From Noviherbaspirillum_A sp963522035 (lineage in GTDB: Bacteria; Pseudomonadota; Gammaproteobacteria; Burkholderiales; Burkholderiaceae_D): a stretch of DNA of 23,201 nucleotides. The notes below the pieces were generated by a model, which was given only the letters and a program-made list of their open reading frames with translations, was not told where the DNA came from and did no database searches. Made by a program: the position numbers and the translations under genes. The stretch lies in contig CAUQYP010000048.1 of NCBI GenBank assembly GCA_963522035.1, positions 1-23,201 on the forward strand. Reading direction: 5' to 3'. Positions 8,018-17,100 of the stretch are shown one piece after another (position 1 is the stretch's first letter; each line of letters starts with the position of its first letter).

Positions 8018-9334
8018 TTAGCAGGCCAGCCGTACGCCTATTTCAGTCTTGCCGTGGGAGGATTCTGCAAAAGCCTTCCCATCATGCATCCGGGCAATTG
8101 CGCTAACGATGGAGAGGCCCAGTCCATGATTCTGATGGCCTTGGCTACGCGATGCATCTACGCGGAAAAAACGATCAAAGATATGAGCCAGGCTCATAGC
8201 TGGAATTGGCTCACCTCGGTTGATCACCGAGAGCTTGACCTGTCCGTTATTTTCCATAGCAATACGAATCACGATTGAACTTCCGTGATCGGCATGCCGG
8301 GCCGCATTATTCAGAAGATTGGATACAACTCGCCGCAGCAGTGCCGTGTCGTACTGTCCTGATGCATCACCTTCGATAGACCATTTGAGGTCGGAATCGA
8401 GCAGTACGGCTTCGTAGTAGTCAGCTACTTCGGTGCAGAGTTGGGCAAGGCTTGGAACAGGAACCCGCCGGGCTTTGGCACCCCGGTCGGCATGTGACAG
8501 GAATAGCATGTCATTTACGATGCCCGACAGCCTGTGCATTTCTTCGAGATTCGAACCGATGCAATCGCGCAGGTGCTCGTCCTTGTCGTTGCCACGCAAG
8601 GCCAACTCGCTACTGGCGATGATGTTCGCCAATGGGGTTCTCAATTCGTGCGCCACATCGGCATTGAACCCTTCAAGCTGTTGATAAGCTTTTTCCAATC
8701 GGTTCAGCAAATCGTTGAATTGATCGACGAGGATTTGTAGCTCGGCAGGAATCCCTTCTGTCTCTAGCCGCTTGTCGAGGGAAAGGACCGCGAGGCTGTG
8801 CGTTTGCTCAGCCAGCGTCCGAATGGGGGCCAGTCCCAAATAAACGATCAGGTAGCCACCTAGTGTGATTGCGGTACTTCCGATTAATGCAGCACCCCAG
8901 AGGATGGCTGCGAGGCGATCCAGAATCGCCTCATCGGGTGCGATATCGAGCGCCAACTCGGCAACAGAGAAATTTGTCCTCTGGGCTTTGTCGGGGAGCG
9001 CAAGCGAATAAAAACGAGCTTTTGATGGCCATGCACTCGGCATCGAAATGAAGCGGGCCCCACCCTGCCGATCGATTAACTTGAGATGGGAGTCCCGATT
9101 GATTTTCAGAAGGTCTTCTAGGCCGTGCTCAAGCGCCCCTGGTTGCCGGTGTGCCGGTGTTTCTTCAAACAGGTGATGAATCGCCGTACTTAGCTTTTCA
9201 AGACGCAGATCCTGTTGTGCTTCAAGGTTGGCTTTGACCGAGAAATAAACGCCGAGGCACAAACATCCCAGGACCCCCAAACTCAGCGAAGCGAGCCAGC
9301 GTATGAGGCGACCACTCAGCGTTGGGTTGCTCAT
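8018..9334 (-). CDS. Heavy-metal sensor histidine kinase (CzcS/CusS-like)
   Basis: A 438-residue inner-membrane sensor. TM1 is about residues 11-31, a periplasmic sensing region about 32-142, and TM2 about 143-168. A HAMP segment beginning LAPIRTLAEQ follows. The H-box NADVAHELRTPL carries H229, the phosphorylated histidine. The N-box is NLLNNAARHAD, and the G-box is HGLGLSIV near residue 410. The intact domain set is that of the kinase family controlling Czc, Cop and Cus efflux. The start lies 10 bp after the regulator stop, so the two form an operon. Its 3' end faces cadA with only 31 bp between, and no terminator is evident there. The inducing metal is not readable; zinc or cadmium is likely from the neighbouring czc genes. 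Confidence 0.93.
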   Translation of the reverse strand: MSNPTLSGRLIRWLASLSLGVLGCLCLGVYFSVKANLEAQQDLRLEKLSTAIHHLFEETPAHRQPGALEHGLEDLLKINRDSHLKLIDRQGGARFISMPSAWPSKARFYSLALPDKAQRTNFSVAELALDIAPDEAILDRLAAILWGAALIGSTAITLGGYLIVYLGLAPIRTLAEQTHSLAVLSLDKRLETEGIPAELQILVDQFNDLLNRLEKAYQQLEGFNADVAHELRTPLANIIASSELALRGNDKDEHLRDCIGSNLEEMHRLSGIVNDMLFLSHADRGAKARRVPVPSLAQLCTEVADYYEAVLLDSDLKWSIEGDASGQYDTALLRRVVSNLLNNAARHADHGSSIVIRIAMENNGQVKLSVINRGEPIPAMSLAHIFDRFFRVDASRSQGHQNHGLGLSIVSAIARMHDGKAFAESSHGKTEIGVRLAC

Positions 9335-9344
9335 CCTTTTAGTC

Positions 9345-10028
9345 TCATTCGCGTAGTTCGAGGATGTAACCCATGCCGCGTACGGTGTGCAGCAACGGCG
9401 TCTCGAAAGGTGTATCCATTTTGGCGCGAAGTCGCTTGATTGAAACTTCGACTACGTTGGTGTTGCTGTCAAAATTCATATCCCAAACCTGCTCGGCAAT
9501 CTCGGTTCGCGACAGCACCTCGCCTTGTTTCCTGAGAAATAGAGAAAGCAGCAGAAACTCCTTGGCGCTCAGGTCGATACGCTGACCGTTCCTGAGAACC
9601 TTACGACGAACCAGGTCCATTTCAAGATCGTGCAATATCAGACGGTTCGACTGGGCGTCCGGCTGCTGCGGCGCAGACCGGCGTAGCAGCCCCTGGATTC
9701 GGGCAATCAGCTCAGAAAAGGCAAATGGCTTAACCAGATAATCATCGGCACCGGCCTGCAAACCGGTAACCCGGTCTTCCACTTTACCCAGCGCGGTCAG
9801 CATCAAGACCGGTGTTTGTTTCTTGGTGCGTAAAGCGGCCAATATTGAAAGCCCATCCATGCCGGGTAGCATGGAGTCGAGGATGATGGCCGCGTAATCG
9901 AACTCTAGACTCATGTGAAGCCCAGTAATGCCATCGTGAGCAAGGTCCACGACGAAGCCGGCGGTACTCAATCCCTTCTGCAGATACTGGGCAAGCTTTT
10001 TCTCATCTTCGATAACCAGTAGTTTCAT
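9345..10028 (-). CDS. OmpR-type heavy-metal response regulator (CzcR/CopR-like)
   Basis: A 227-residue transcription factor. The receiver domain (1-120) shows the acidic pocket at E7-D8-E9, phospho-acceptor D51 in ILDSMLPGMDG, T78 and K100 in LVKPFAF. A C-terminal OmpR winged helix contains SAKEFLLLSLFLRKQGEVLSR and the SIKRLRAKMD recognition region. It is the partner of the kinase 10 bp downstream. It is divergent from the small periplasmic protein gene, and the 145-bp gap between them is the natural place for its binding sites. The likely targets are its own promoter, the periplasmic gene and the czc genes. A weak GAAGAA precedes the start. Confidence 0.94.
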   Translation of the reverse strand: MKLLVIEDEKKLAQYLQKGLSTAGFVVDLAHDGITGLHMSLEFDYAAIILDSMLPGMDGLSILAALRTKKQTPVLMLTALGKVEDRVTGLQAGADDYLVKPFAFSELIARIQGLLRRSAPQQPDAQSNRLILHDLEMDLVRRKVLRNGQRIDLSAKEFLLLSLFLRKQGEVLSRTEIAEQVWDMNFDSNTNVVEVSIKRLRAKMDTPFETPLLHTVRGMGYILELRE

Positions 10029-10062
10029 TTCTTCACGAATCGAATGATGTCAATTTTGTAAA

Positions 10063-10132
10063 CTTCCTGTTGGGCTTCTGTCAGAGGTCATTTCATATAG
10101 TTGAGCCATGCCAGCTAACTGACTGGCATGGC
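10063..10132 (+). promoter_or_regulatory. Candidate response-regulator promoter with a perfect 10-bp dyad
   Basis: CTTCCTGT (10063-10070) and CTTCTGT (10075-10081) form a tandem repeat where a -35 box would lie, upstream of TATAGT (10096-10101), a good -10. Promoters activated by OmpR-type metal regulators often have this layout. GCCATGCCAG (10105-10114) and its exact complement (10123-10132) surround an 8-nt loop near the predicted start point. The arms could be an operator or a 5' mRNA hairpin. The dyad is certain; the regulatory reading is inferred. Confidence 0.4.
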
Positions 10133-10173
10133 AAAAATCTATTGAAACGACATTTGGTAAAAGGAGACCTGAC

Positions 10174-10548
10174 ATGAAAACCAAACAAGTACTTTCCATC
10201 ACCATTCTTTGCGCCGGCTTTGGCGCATCGGGAATGGCATCTGCGGAGTCCGTGATCCACAGTGGTGCTGGTGGTTCTACTGCGTTCTACCCGTCGCACA
10301 GTGCTGGTGGCCAAGCGACTCAACAAGTCCAGAAGGAACTGGATGAGTTCAAACGCAATCCTGTCAGTGCTGATGGTCAATATCGCTATGTGGGTGGTGA
10401 ACTGGGGTGGGTGCTTATTCAGCACGAATATGCCTATCGTGATGGTAAATGGCAAGATGTTGATAAATTCGACCACAAGACGCCGAAACCCTCTCTGGAG
10501 ATGAGCCCGGAAGAGCGGAAGCAGCGTGACGAATTGTATCGCTCTTAA
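10174..10548 (+). CDS. Small periplasmic protein of unknown function beside the czc regulators
   Basis: A 124-residue protein with a clear Sec signal peptide (MKTKQVLSITILCAGFGASG, cleavage probably after ASA at 24). The mature part has no cysteine and few histidines. It holds a central YRYVGGELGW segment, a WQDVDKFDHK segment and a charged tail (SPEERKQRDELYR). AAGGAG lies 7 nt before the ATG. It is divergent from the response regulator and ends at a strong terminator, so it forms its own transcription unit. Similar small periplasmic proteins accompany czc and cop systems, but I do not recognise the family. A metal-stress accessory role is a guess from position. Confidence 0.75.
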   Translation: MKTKQVLSITILCAGFGASGMASAESVIHSGAGGSTAFYPSHSAGGQATQQVQKELDEFKRNPVSADGQYRYVGGELGWVLIQHEYAYRDGKWQDVDKFDHKTPKPSLEMSPEERKQRDELYRS

Positions 10549-10568
10549 GATTCAGGGCTGTGCTCAAG

Positions 10569-10610
10569 TGATGGCCAAGAGGCAATCTTATCTTGGCCAT
10601 CAACTTTTTT
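10569..10610 (+). terminator. Rho-independent terminator
   Basis: TGATGGCCAAGA (10569-10580) pairs perfectly with TCTTGGCCATCA (10591-10602) around a 10-nt loop, followed by six T residues at 10605-10610. It lies 20 bp after the periplasmic protein gene and separates it from the czc operon. Confidence 0.92.
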
Positions 10611-10698
10611 AATAGCGCCCTCTGCGCTCGGGCTGGCCATCAAACTCTCTTCGATACTTCGCTTCTGGGGTACTCCCGGTTCTGTTAAGATTTCTTCC

Positions 10699-11046
10699 AT
10701 GCGCCGCTGGTTCTCCATCTTTCTCCTGGTGTTCCTACCGCTCCAATTCAGTTGGACGATGGCGGCTTCCTATTGTCTGCATGAAACCGATCAGACCGCT
10801 CAGCATTTTGGTCACCATGAGCACAAGCATCAGGCCAATGATGTTGCCAAAGATGCCAAGGGATCGCTTGTCAACGCCGACAATGATTGTGCGGTGTGCC
10901 ATGCAGGTTGTCTTGCGGCTATGACAAGTACGACCACGGTCGTACCGATAGCTGAGATTGTGACAGAACACCTGCAGCACCTTCATTACCAGGTGTCGCT
11001 ATACGGCGACCAACCTGAACGTCCCAACTGGTTCTTCCCCGCCTAA
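10699..11046 (+). CDS. czcI: CzcI-like periplasmic metal-binding protein
   Basis: A 115-residue protein at the head of the czc operon. The N-terminus (MRRWFSIFLLVFLPLQFSW) is a signal sequence or anchor, followed by SYCLHE, a His cluster (HFGHHEHKH) and CAVCHAGC. These are the conserved parts of CzcI, a small protein encoded before czcC in Cupriavidus-type operons with a proposed role in regulating or sensing metal for the pump. No Shine-Dalgarno sequence is seen before the ATG. A possible -10 (TAAGAT, 10686-10691) is so close that the message may be leaderless. Confidence 0.88.
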   Translation: MRRWFSIFLLVFLPLQFSWTMAASYCLHETDQTAQHFGHHEHKHQANDVAKDAKGSLVNADNDCAVCHAGCLAAMTSTTTVVPIAEIVTEHLQHLHYQVSLYGDQPERPNWFFPA

Positions 11047-11138
11047 TCGGCGGGGCTGGGTTGTTGTTGCCCACCTGTCTGTAGCAGCATCAGCTGCTAC
11101 TTTCGCCATGCCGCTTACCGGATGGCGCCCCGCCGATT
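11045..11138 (+). other. Multi-branched inverted-repeat structure between czcI and czcC
   Basis: AATCGGCGGGGC (11045-11056) is exactly complementary to GCCCCGCCGATT (11127-11138). Between them lie a perfect 8-bp hairpin GTAGCAGC-ATCA-GCTGCTAC (11081-11100), a weaker TGGG/CCCA hairpin (11057-11073) and a CGCCA/TGGCG pair (11104-11127). The outer arm overlaps the czcI stop codon, and the czcC ribosome site follows 20 nt later. Such a junction could act in attenuation, mRNA processing or translation control. No known RNA family is recognised, and there is no U-tract. Confidence 0.6.
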
Positions 11139-11169
11139 CCCTATGTGTCTTTCGTCACTGGAGAATCGG

Positions 11170-12492
11170 ATGTACCCAAGAGTCACAATTACCGCATTAC
11201 TGGTCCGAGGCCTGTTCGGAGTTATGGTGCTTACTAGCACCCATCTCTGGGCGCAGACGGAGAAATCACCGTCATTGAGTGCCGCCGCGCCAACTCCTCT
11301 CAAGGAACCAACAGGTACCTTGAATCTCGCTGCTGCAATTAATCTTGCCCTGGCATTCAATCCCGAATTATCTGCCGCGGCCAACGAATTGCGTGCCGTA
11401 GAAGGGACTGTGGTTCAAGCCGGCATACTGCCAAACCCAGATATTTCAACCTTAGTTGAAGATACCCAAAACAAGACAACCCGTACCACTACTGTTCAGA
11501 TCAATCAATTGATTGAATTAGGTGGCAAGCGTGCAGCTCGAATTGCCTCTGCTGAACGGGGAAGGGATGTGGCGACAGCTGACTTAGCTGCCAAGCGCTT
11601 GGATGTCAGAGCGACCGTGGTTGGATCATTCTTTGACGTTTTGGTCGCACAAGAGCGAGTCCGACAAGTTGAGGATTTGCTCAATCTCGCTCAGCGAGCT
11701 ACTCAGGCTGCATCACGGCGGGTTATCGCTGGGAAAATCTCTCCGGTAGAAGAAACCAAGGCCCGTGTTGCAGAGGCAGCCGCTCGGGTTGAGATGAATC
11801 AAGCCAAAGGTGACCTGATCACTGCGCGCAACCGCTTAGCAGCAACATGGGGAAGCACAGCACCGCGCTTTGAGCAGGCTGAAGGGAAAACTGACATCTT
11901 GCCGGAAGTATTTCCAGCCGAAGAGATCGGGCAGCGTCTGAATAATTCTCCCGTACTTGTCAGAGCCCGCCATGAGGCTGATCGCTTCGCGGCACTTGCC
12001 GACGTTGAGCGATCCCGCCAGATACCCAATGTCACTATTAGCGTGGGCTCAAAGCGAGCTGAAGATCTTGGGCGTGATCAGACTATTGTTGGCGTTTCAA
12101 TCCCATTCCCGATATTTGATCGCAATCAGGGCAACCTGCTCGAAGCGCTTCGACGAGCCGACAAGGCACGAGACGACCTCAGTGCTACAGAAATCCGCTT
12201 AAGCACCGCGATTGCGCAAAACCAGGAGCGTCTAAAGGCACTCGTCGTCGAAGCGCAAACCCTGCAAAGCGAAATCCTACCTGGTGCTCGCAGTGCTTAT
12301 GAGGCTGCCAGCAAGGGTTTCGAGCTTGGGAAATTTAGCTTTCTGGAAGTCCTGGATGCTCAACGGACCTTTTTCCAGGCGAGAGCTCAGTACCTGAGAA
12401 GCTTATCCGAGGCCCACCGGACTGCCGCAGAGCTGGAGCGTGTCCTTGGTTCCACCAATTCAATATCGCCCGTCGTACCTAGCCGTCCGTAG
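11170..12492 (+). CDS. czcC: Outer-membrane channel of the Czc efflux system (CzcC)
   Basis: A 440-residue TolC-like outer-membrane factor that passes metal ions from the pump to the outside. The start at 11170 has TGGAGA 5 nt upstream; the longer open frame begins inside the inverted-repeat structure. A signal peptide ends near LWAQ. The mature protein has two OEP repeats of long amphipathic helices (starting LNLAAAINLALAFNPELSAA and IGQRLNNSPVLVRARHEAD) with FSFLEVLDAQRTFFQARAQYL near the end, typical of CzcC. Translation of czcB follows with AGGAG touching the czcC stop. It works with CzcB and CzcA. Confidence 0.93.
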   Translation: MYPRVTITALLVRGLFGVMVLTSTHLWAQTEKSPSLSAAAPTPLKEPTGTLNLAAAINLALAFNPELSAAANELRAVEGTVVQAGILPNPDISTLVEDTQNKTTRTTTVQINQLIELGGKRAARIASAERGRDVATADLAAKRLDVRATVVGSFFDVLVAQERVRQVEDLLNLAQRATQAASRRVIAGKISPVEETKARVAEAAARVEMNQAKGDLITARNRLAATWGSTAPRFEQAEGKTDILPEVFPAEEIGQRLNNSPVLVRARHEADRFAALADVERSRQIPNVTISVGSKRAEDLGRDQTIVGVSIPFPIFDRNQGNLLEALRRADKARDDLSATEIRLSTAIAQNQERLKALVVEAQTLQSEILPGARSAYEAASKGFELGKFSFLEVLDAQRTFFQARAQYLRSLSEAHRTAAELERVLGSTNSISPVVPSRP

Positions 12493-12501
12493 GAGCCAGT
12501 T

Positions 12502-14106
12502 GTGAAGATCAATTTTAAAAAGAACGCGTTGAATATCCCTAAAAAGCAGGGTGTCACCATTGCTGTGATTGTGGCCCTGGGCTTGATTACCGGTGGATGG
12601 ATCCTGGTATCCGGTCCGTCCAAGCCGGCCGGAGAACAGCATGAGCATAACAACCATGAGGAATCCAAGGGGCATGCCGATGCCGAGCACCATGGTGAAA
12701 AGGCTGGCGATAGCCATGACCACGCCAAGGAGCACGGCGATGCAGAACATCATGAAGGCAGCCCAAAAACTGGAGTCCATGGGGGTAAGTTGTTTACCGA
12801 GGATGGATTCGGTTTGGAATTGCTATTGGCTGAAGAGGGGGGAGAGCCGCATTTCCGGGTTTGGCTGTTCAAACAAGACAAGCCGTTGGTACCAACTGCC
12901 ACTAACGTTTCAGTGACTCTGACACGGCCAGATGGGGAAAAGCAGGAGATCACTTTCCAGTCAGAAAAGGACTACCTGAAAAGCACAAGCCCGATCGCAG
13001 AACCTCATGTATTTGAGGCAGCAATTGTTGCTAGGCTAGGAAATGCTCCGTTCCGGTTTATGTATACACAGGAAGAAGGAAAAATCGAACTGACGGAAGA
13101 GCAGGTTAGATCTGCCGGTATTTCTATTCAGAAGGCAGCCCCTGCAAAAATTAGAACCTCTGCGAAATTGCCGGGAGAGATTCGCTTCAATGAAGATAGG
13201 ACTGCGCACGTCGTACCGCGGTTAGCCGGTGTTGTAGAGAGCGTTCCTGCCAATCTTGGGCAACCAGTCAAGCGTGGACAAGTGCTAGCCGTAATCGCGA
13301 GCACGGGACTCTCCGAGCAACGTAGCGAGTTGTTAGCTGCTCAGAAACGCCTAACTCTGGCTAAGTCCACCTATGAGCGGGAAAAGAAGCTCTGGGAGGA
13401 AAAGATTTCGGCGGAGCAAGACTACCTTCAAGCACAGCAAGTACTGCGGGAAGCTGAAATTTCCGTAGCGAACAGCCAGCAGAAGCTGGTTGCCCTGGGA
13501 GCCGGCTCAAGCGTATCGGGGAGCCTCAATCGCTATGAAATCCGGGCTCCTTTTGATGGCATGGTCGTCGAGAAGCACATCGCACTCGGCGAGGCCGTCA
13601 AGGAAGATGCCAGTATTTTTACGGTCTCTGACCTATCTTCCGTCTGGGCAGAAATCGTGGTTCCGGCCAAGGATCTGAACATAGTTCGTGTTGGTGAAAA
13701 GGTCATAGTCAAGGCCACTGCCTTCGACTCAAAAGCCGAAGGCAGCATCTCCTATGTGGGAGCTCTACTTGGGCAGGATACCCGTACAGCCAAGGCGCGT
13801 GTGACCCTGTCCAATCCAAATATGGCGTGGCGCCCAGGCCTATTTGTCAATGTGGAAGTCGTTTCAGGTGAGGCGGATGTTCCGGTGAGTGTTCTGGCTG
13901 ATGCAGTTCAGATGATCGGAGACAAATCCATCATCTTCACCAGAGTTGCGGATGGCTTTATTGCACAACCTGTCACCTTGGGACGCTCTGACGGCAAGTT
14001 GGTGGAGGTGCTTAGTGGCCTAAAGGCGGGGACCCCATATGCAGGATCCGGTAGCTTTGTATTGAAGTCTGAACTCGGCAAGGGCAGTGCCGAACATAGC
14101 CACTGA
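12502..14106 (+). CDS. czcB: Periplasmic adaptor (membrane fusion protein) CzcB
   Basis: A 534-residue adaptor linking CzcA to CzcC. It uses a GTG start, with AGGAG six nt upstream overlapping the end of czcC. One N-terminal transmembrane helix (about 18-37) is followed by a His/Asp/Glu-rich stretch (47-84, many HxH and HH pairs), likely a periplasmic metal-binding segment. An extra N-terminal domain comes before the adaptor core: a lipoyl-like half-motif (RLAGVVESVPANLGQPVKRG), a coiled-coil hairpin with QLAAQKRL-type repeats, the second lipoyl half (YEIRAPFDGMVVEKHI), and beta-barrel and membrane-proximal domains. The length fits CzcB proteins with the His-rich extension. The stop lies 16 bp before czcA. 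Confidence 0.94.
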   Translation: MKINFKKNALNIPKKQGVTIAVIVALGLITGGWILVSGPSKPAGEQHEHNNHEESKGHADAEHHGEKAGDSHDHAKEHGDAEHHEGSPKTGVHGGKLFTEDGFGLELLLAEEGGEPHFRVWLFKQDKPLVPTATNVSVTLTRPDGEKQEITFQSEKDYLKSTSPIAEPHVFEAAIVARLGNAPFRFMYTQEEGKIELTEEQVRSAGISIQKAAPAKIRTSAKLPGEIRFNEDRTAHVVPRLAGVVESVPANLGQPVKRGQVLAVIASTGLSEQRSELLAAQKRLTLAKSTYEREKKLWEEKISAEQDYLQAQQVLREAEISVANSQQKLVALGAGSSVSGSLNRYEIRAPFDGMVVEKHIALGEAVKEDASIFTVSDLSSVWAEIVVPAKDLNIVRVGEKVIVKATAFDSKAEGSISYVGALLGQDTRTAKARVTLSNPNMAWRPGLFVNVEVVSGEADVPVSVLADAVQMIGDKSIIFTRVADGFIAQPVTLGRSDGKLVEVLSGLKAGTPYAGSGSFVLKSELGKGSAEHSH

Positions 14107-14122
14107 GCCGGGAGAAGACAAC

Positions 14123-17100
14123 ATGTTTGAACGCATCATTCGACTTGCCATTGAGAACCGGTGGCTGGTCCTCTTAGCCGTGCTTGGGATAGCTGGACTT
14201 GGAATCTACAACTATCAGCGTCTCCCAATCGATGCGGTACCGGACATCACCAACGTCCAGGTTCAGATCAACACTTCTGCTCCCGGCTATTCGCCGCTAG
14301 AGGTGGAACAACGGGTGACCTACCCGGTCGAGACCGTCATGGCCGGGTTGCCTCATCTGGAGCAGACCCGTTCCATGTCACGTTATGGATTGTCTCAAGT
14401 AACCGTGATCTTTAAAGATGGGACGGATATCTATTTTGCCCGCCAACTGGTCAATCAGCGCATTCAAGAGGCCAAGGAGAAGTTGCCGGCTGGAATTGCT
14501 CCAGCCATGGGGCCCATCTCAACTGGCCTTGGGGAAATCTATCTTTGGACTGTTGAAGCCGAAGATGCTGCAAAGAAAGCAGATGGCACGCCTTATACGC
14601 CGACTGATTTGCGCGAAATCCAAGACTGGATCATCAAGCCGCAATTGCGCAATGTTCCAGGGGTTACCGAAATCAACTCGATTGGCGGTTTTGCCAAGGA
14701 ATACCAGGTTGCCCCCAGCCCAGAGAAGCTGGCTTCCTATGGGCTGACGTTTCAAGACGTAGTTACAGCTCTTGACCGCAACAACGGCAACGTCGGGGCT
14801 GGCTATATAGAGAAGCGTGGTGAGCAATACTTGATTCGAGCACCAGGACAAGTACGAACCATTGAGGATATCCGGAACGTCATTCTCGGCAATGTTCAGG
14901 GAGTCCCGATCCGCATTCGTGATGTAGCGGAAGTCGGTATCGGCCGAGAGCTCCGTACAGGTGCTGCAACGGATAACGGCCGGGAAATTGTACTTGGCAC
15001 CGTATTCATGCTGATTGGTGAGAACAGCCGGACGGTATCACGAGCTGTCGATCAGAAGATGGCTGAAATCAACCGCAGCTTGCCTGAAGGTGTCCATGCA
15101 GTAACCGTCTATGACCGGACTGTTCTGGTAGACAAAGCGATTAATACCGTCAAGAAGAACCTTCTGGAGGGAGCAATCCTGGTTATCGCCATCCTGTTCC
15201 TGTTCTTGGGGAACATTAGGGCGGCAGTGATCACAGCAATGGTGATTCCGCTCTCCATGCTGTTCACCTTTTCAGGCATGGTGTCCTACCACGTCAGTGC
15301 CAATCTGATGAGCCTAGGGGCTCTCGACTTCGGGATCATCATCGATGGCGCAGTTGTGATCGTGGAAAACTGCGTTCGTCGCCTAGCTCATGCACAGGAA
15401 CGTCACGGGCGGCCGCTAACTCGGACGGAGCGCTTCCATGAGGTCTTTGCCGCATCTCAGGAAGCACGCCGAGCGCTGTTATTTGGCCAGCTCATCATCA
15501 TGATCGTATATCTGCCGATATTTGCCCTCACCGGTGTCGAAGGAAAGATGTTCCATCCTATGGCGTTCACCGTAGTGACTGCTCTGGTTGGCGCCATGAT
15601 CCTATCCGTCACATTCATTCCGGCAGCGGTTGCATTGTTCATCGGCACGAAGGTCGCGGAGAAGGAGAACATCCTGATGCGGATGGCCAAGCGTTGGTAT
15701 GAGCCTGCTCTGGCCTATGTCATGGAAAACAAGCCGGTCGTTTTGGTCTTTACCACCGTAATGGTGATTCTCTCCAGTCTGCTTGCAACCCGCATGGGGA
15801 GTGAATTTGTTCCCAGCCTTAATGAAGGCGACTTCGCAATCCAGGCACTACGCATCCCGGGAACCAGCCTATCTCAATCAGTTGCAATGCAGCAGCAACT
15901 GGAAAAGCAGCTAAAGACAGACTTCCCGGAAATCGAGCGTGTATTTGCTCGATCCGGGACGGCTGAAATTGCCTCTGACCCAATGCCACCTAATATCTCA
16001 GATGGCTACATCATGTTAAAGCCTGAAGCTCAGTGGCCAGAACCTAAAAAAACCAGAGATGAACTGCTGGCCGCCATTCAAAAGAGCGTAGGCCAGTTAC
16101 CAGGCAATACCTATGAGTTTTCTCAACCCATCCAGTTGCGTTTTAACGAATTAATCTCAGGGGTCCGCAGTGACGTTGCCATCAAGGTCTTTGGTGACGA
16201 TATGGAGGTCATGAACGATACGGCAGGAAAAATTGCCGCCATCCTCGAAAAGCTTCCCGGTGCCTCCGAAGTCAAGGTTGAGCAGACCACGGGTTTGCCC
16301 ATGCTGACGGTGAATATTGATCGGGACAAGACCGCTCGCTATGGACTCAACATCGGTGATGTCCAAGATGCGATTTCTACTGCCATAGGTGGTCGAGAAG
16401 CCGGAACGATGTTTGAAGGAGATCGTCGCTTCGACATTGTTGTTCGTTTGCCTGACACGCTGCGATCAGACCTCGAGTCGTTGAAACGTCTTCCAATTGC
16501 CCTACCGAGAGTGAGTGCCGGTGTAAGTGGAATGGAAGGGCGTACGACGTACATCCCCTTGGGGGAGGTGGCTAGCTTAGATTTAGCACCGGGCCCCAAT
16601 CAGGTTAGTCGCGAGAATGGCAAGCGCCGTGTGGTCGTCAGCGCCAACGTTCGCGGGCGAGATATCGGCTCATTTGTTTCCGAGGCACAAAGCCGTTTGT
16701 CCGAGGTAAAAATACCGGCTGGCTATTGGACCGTTTGGGGTGGAACCTTCGAGCAACTGGAATCGGCCTCCCAACGCCTAAAAATTGTGGTCCCTGTCGC
16801 ATTGCTGCTGGTTTTCACACTGTTGTTCGCCATGTTTGGCAATGTGAAGGATGGACTACTGGTGTTTACCGGCATTCCATTCGCGCTAACTGGCGGGGTT
16901 GTGGCGCTGTGGTTGAGGGATATCCCGCTTTCAATCTCTGCAGGAATCGGCTTCATTGCGCTGTCCGGTGTGGCGGTATTGAACGGCCTAGTGATGATTT
17001 CCTTTATTCGAAACCTGCGAGAGGAGGGGCGAACTCTAGATGAAGCAATTCATGAAGGCGCATTGACCCGCTTGCGTCCTGTGTTGATGACAGCCCTGGT

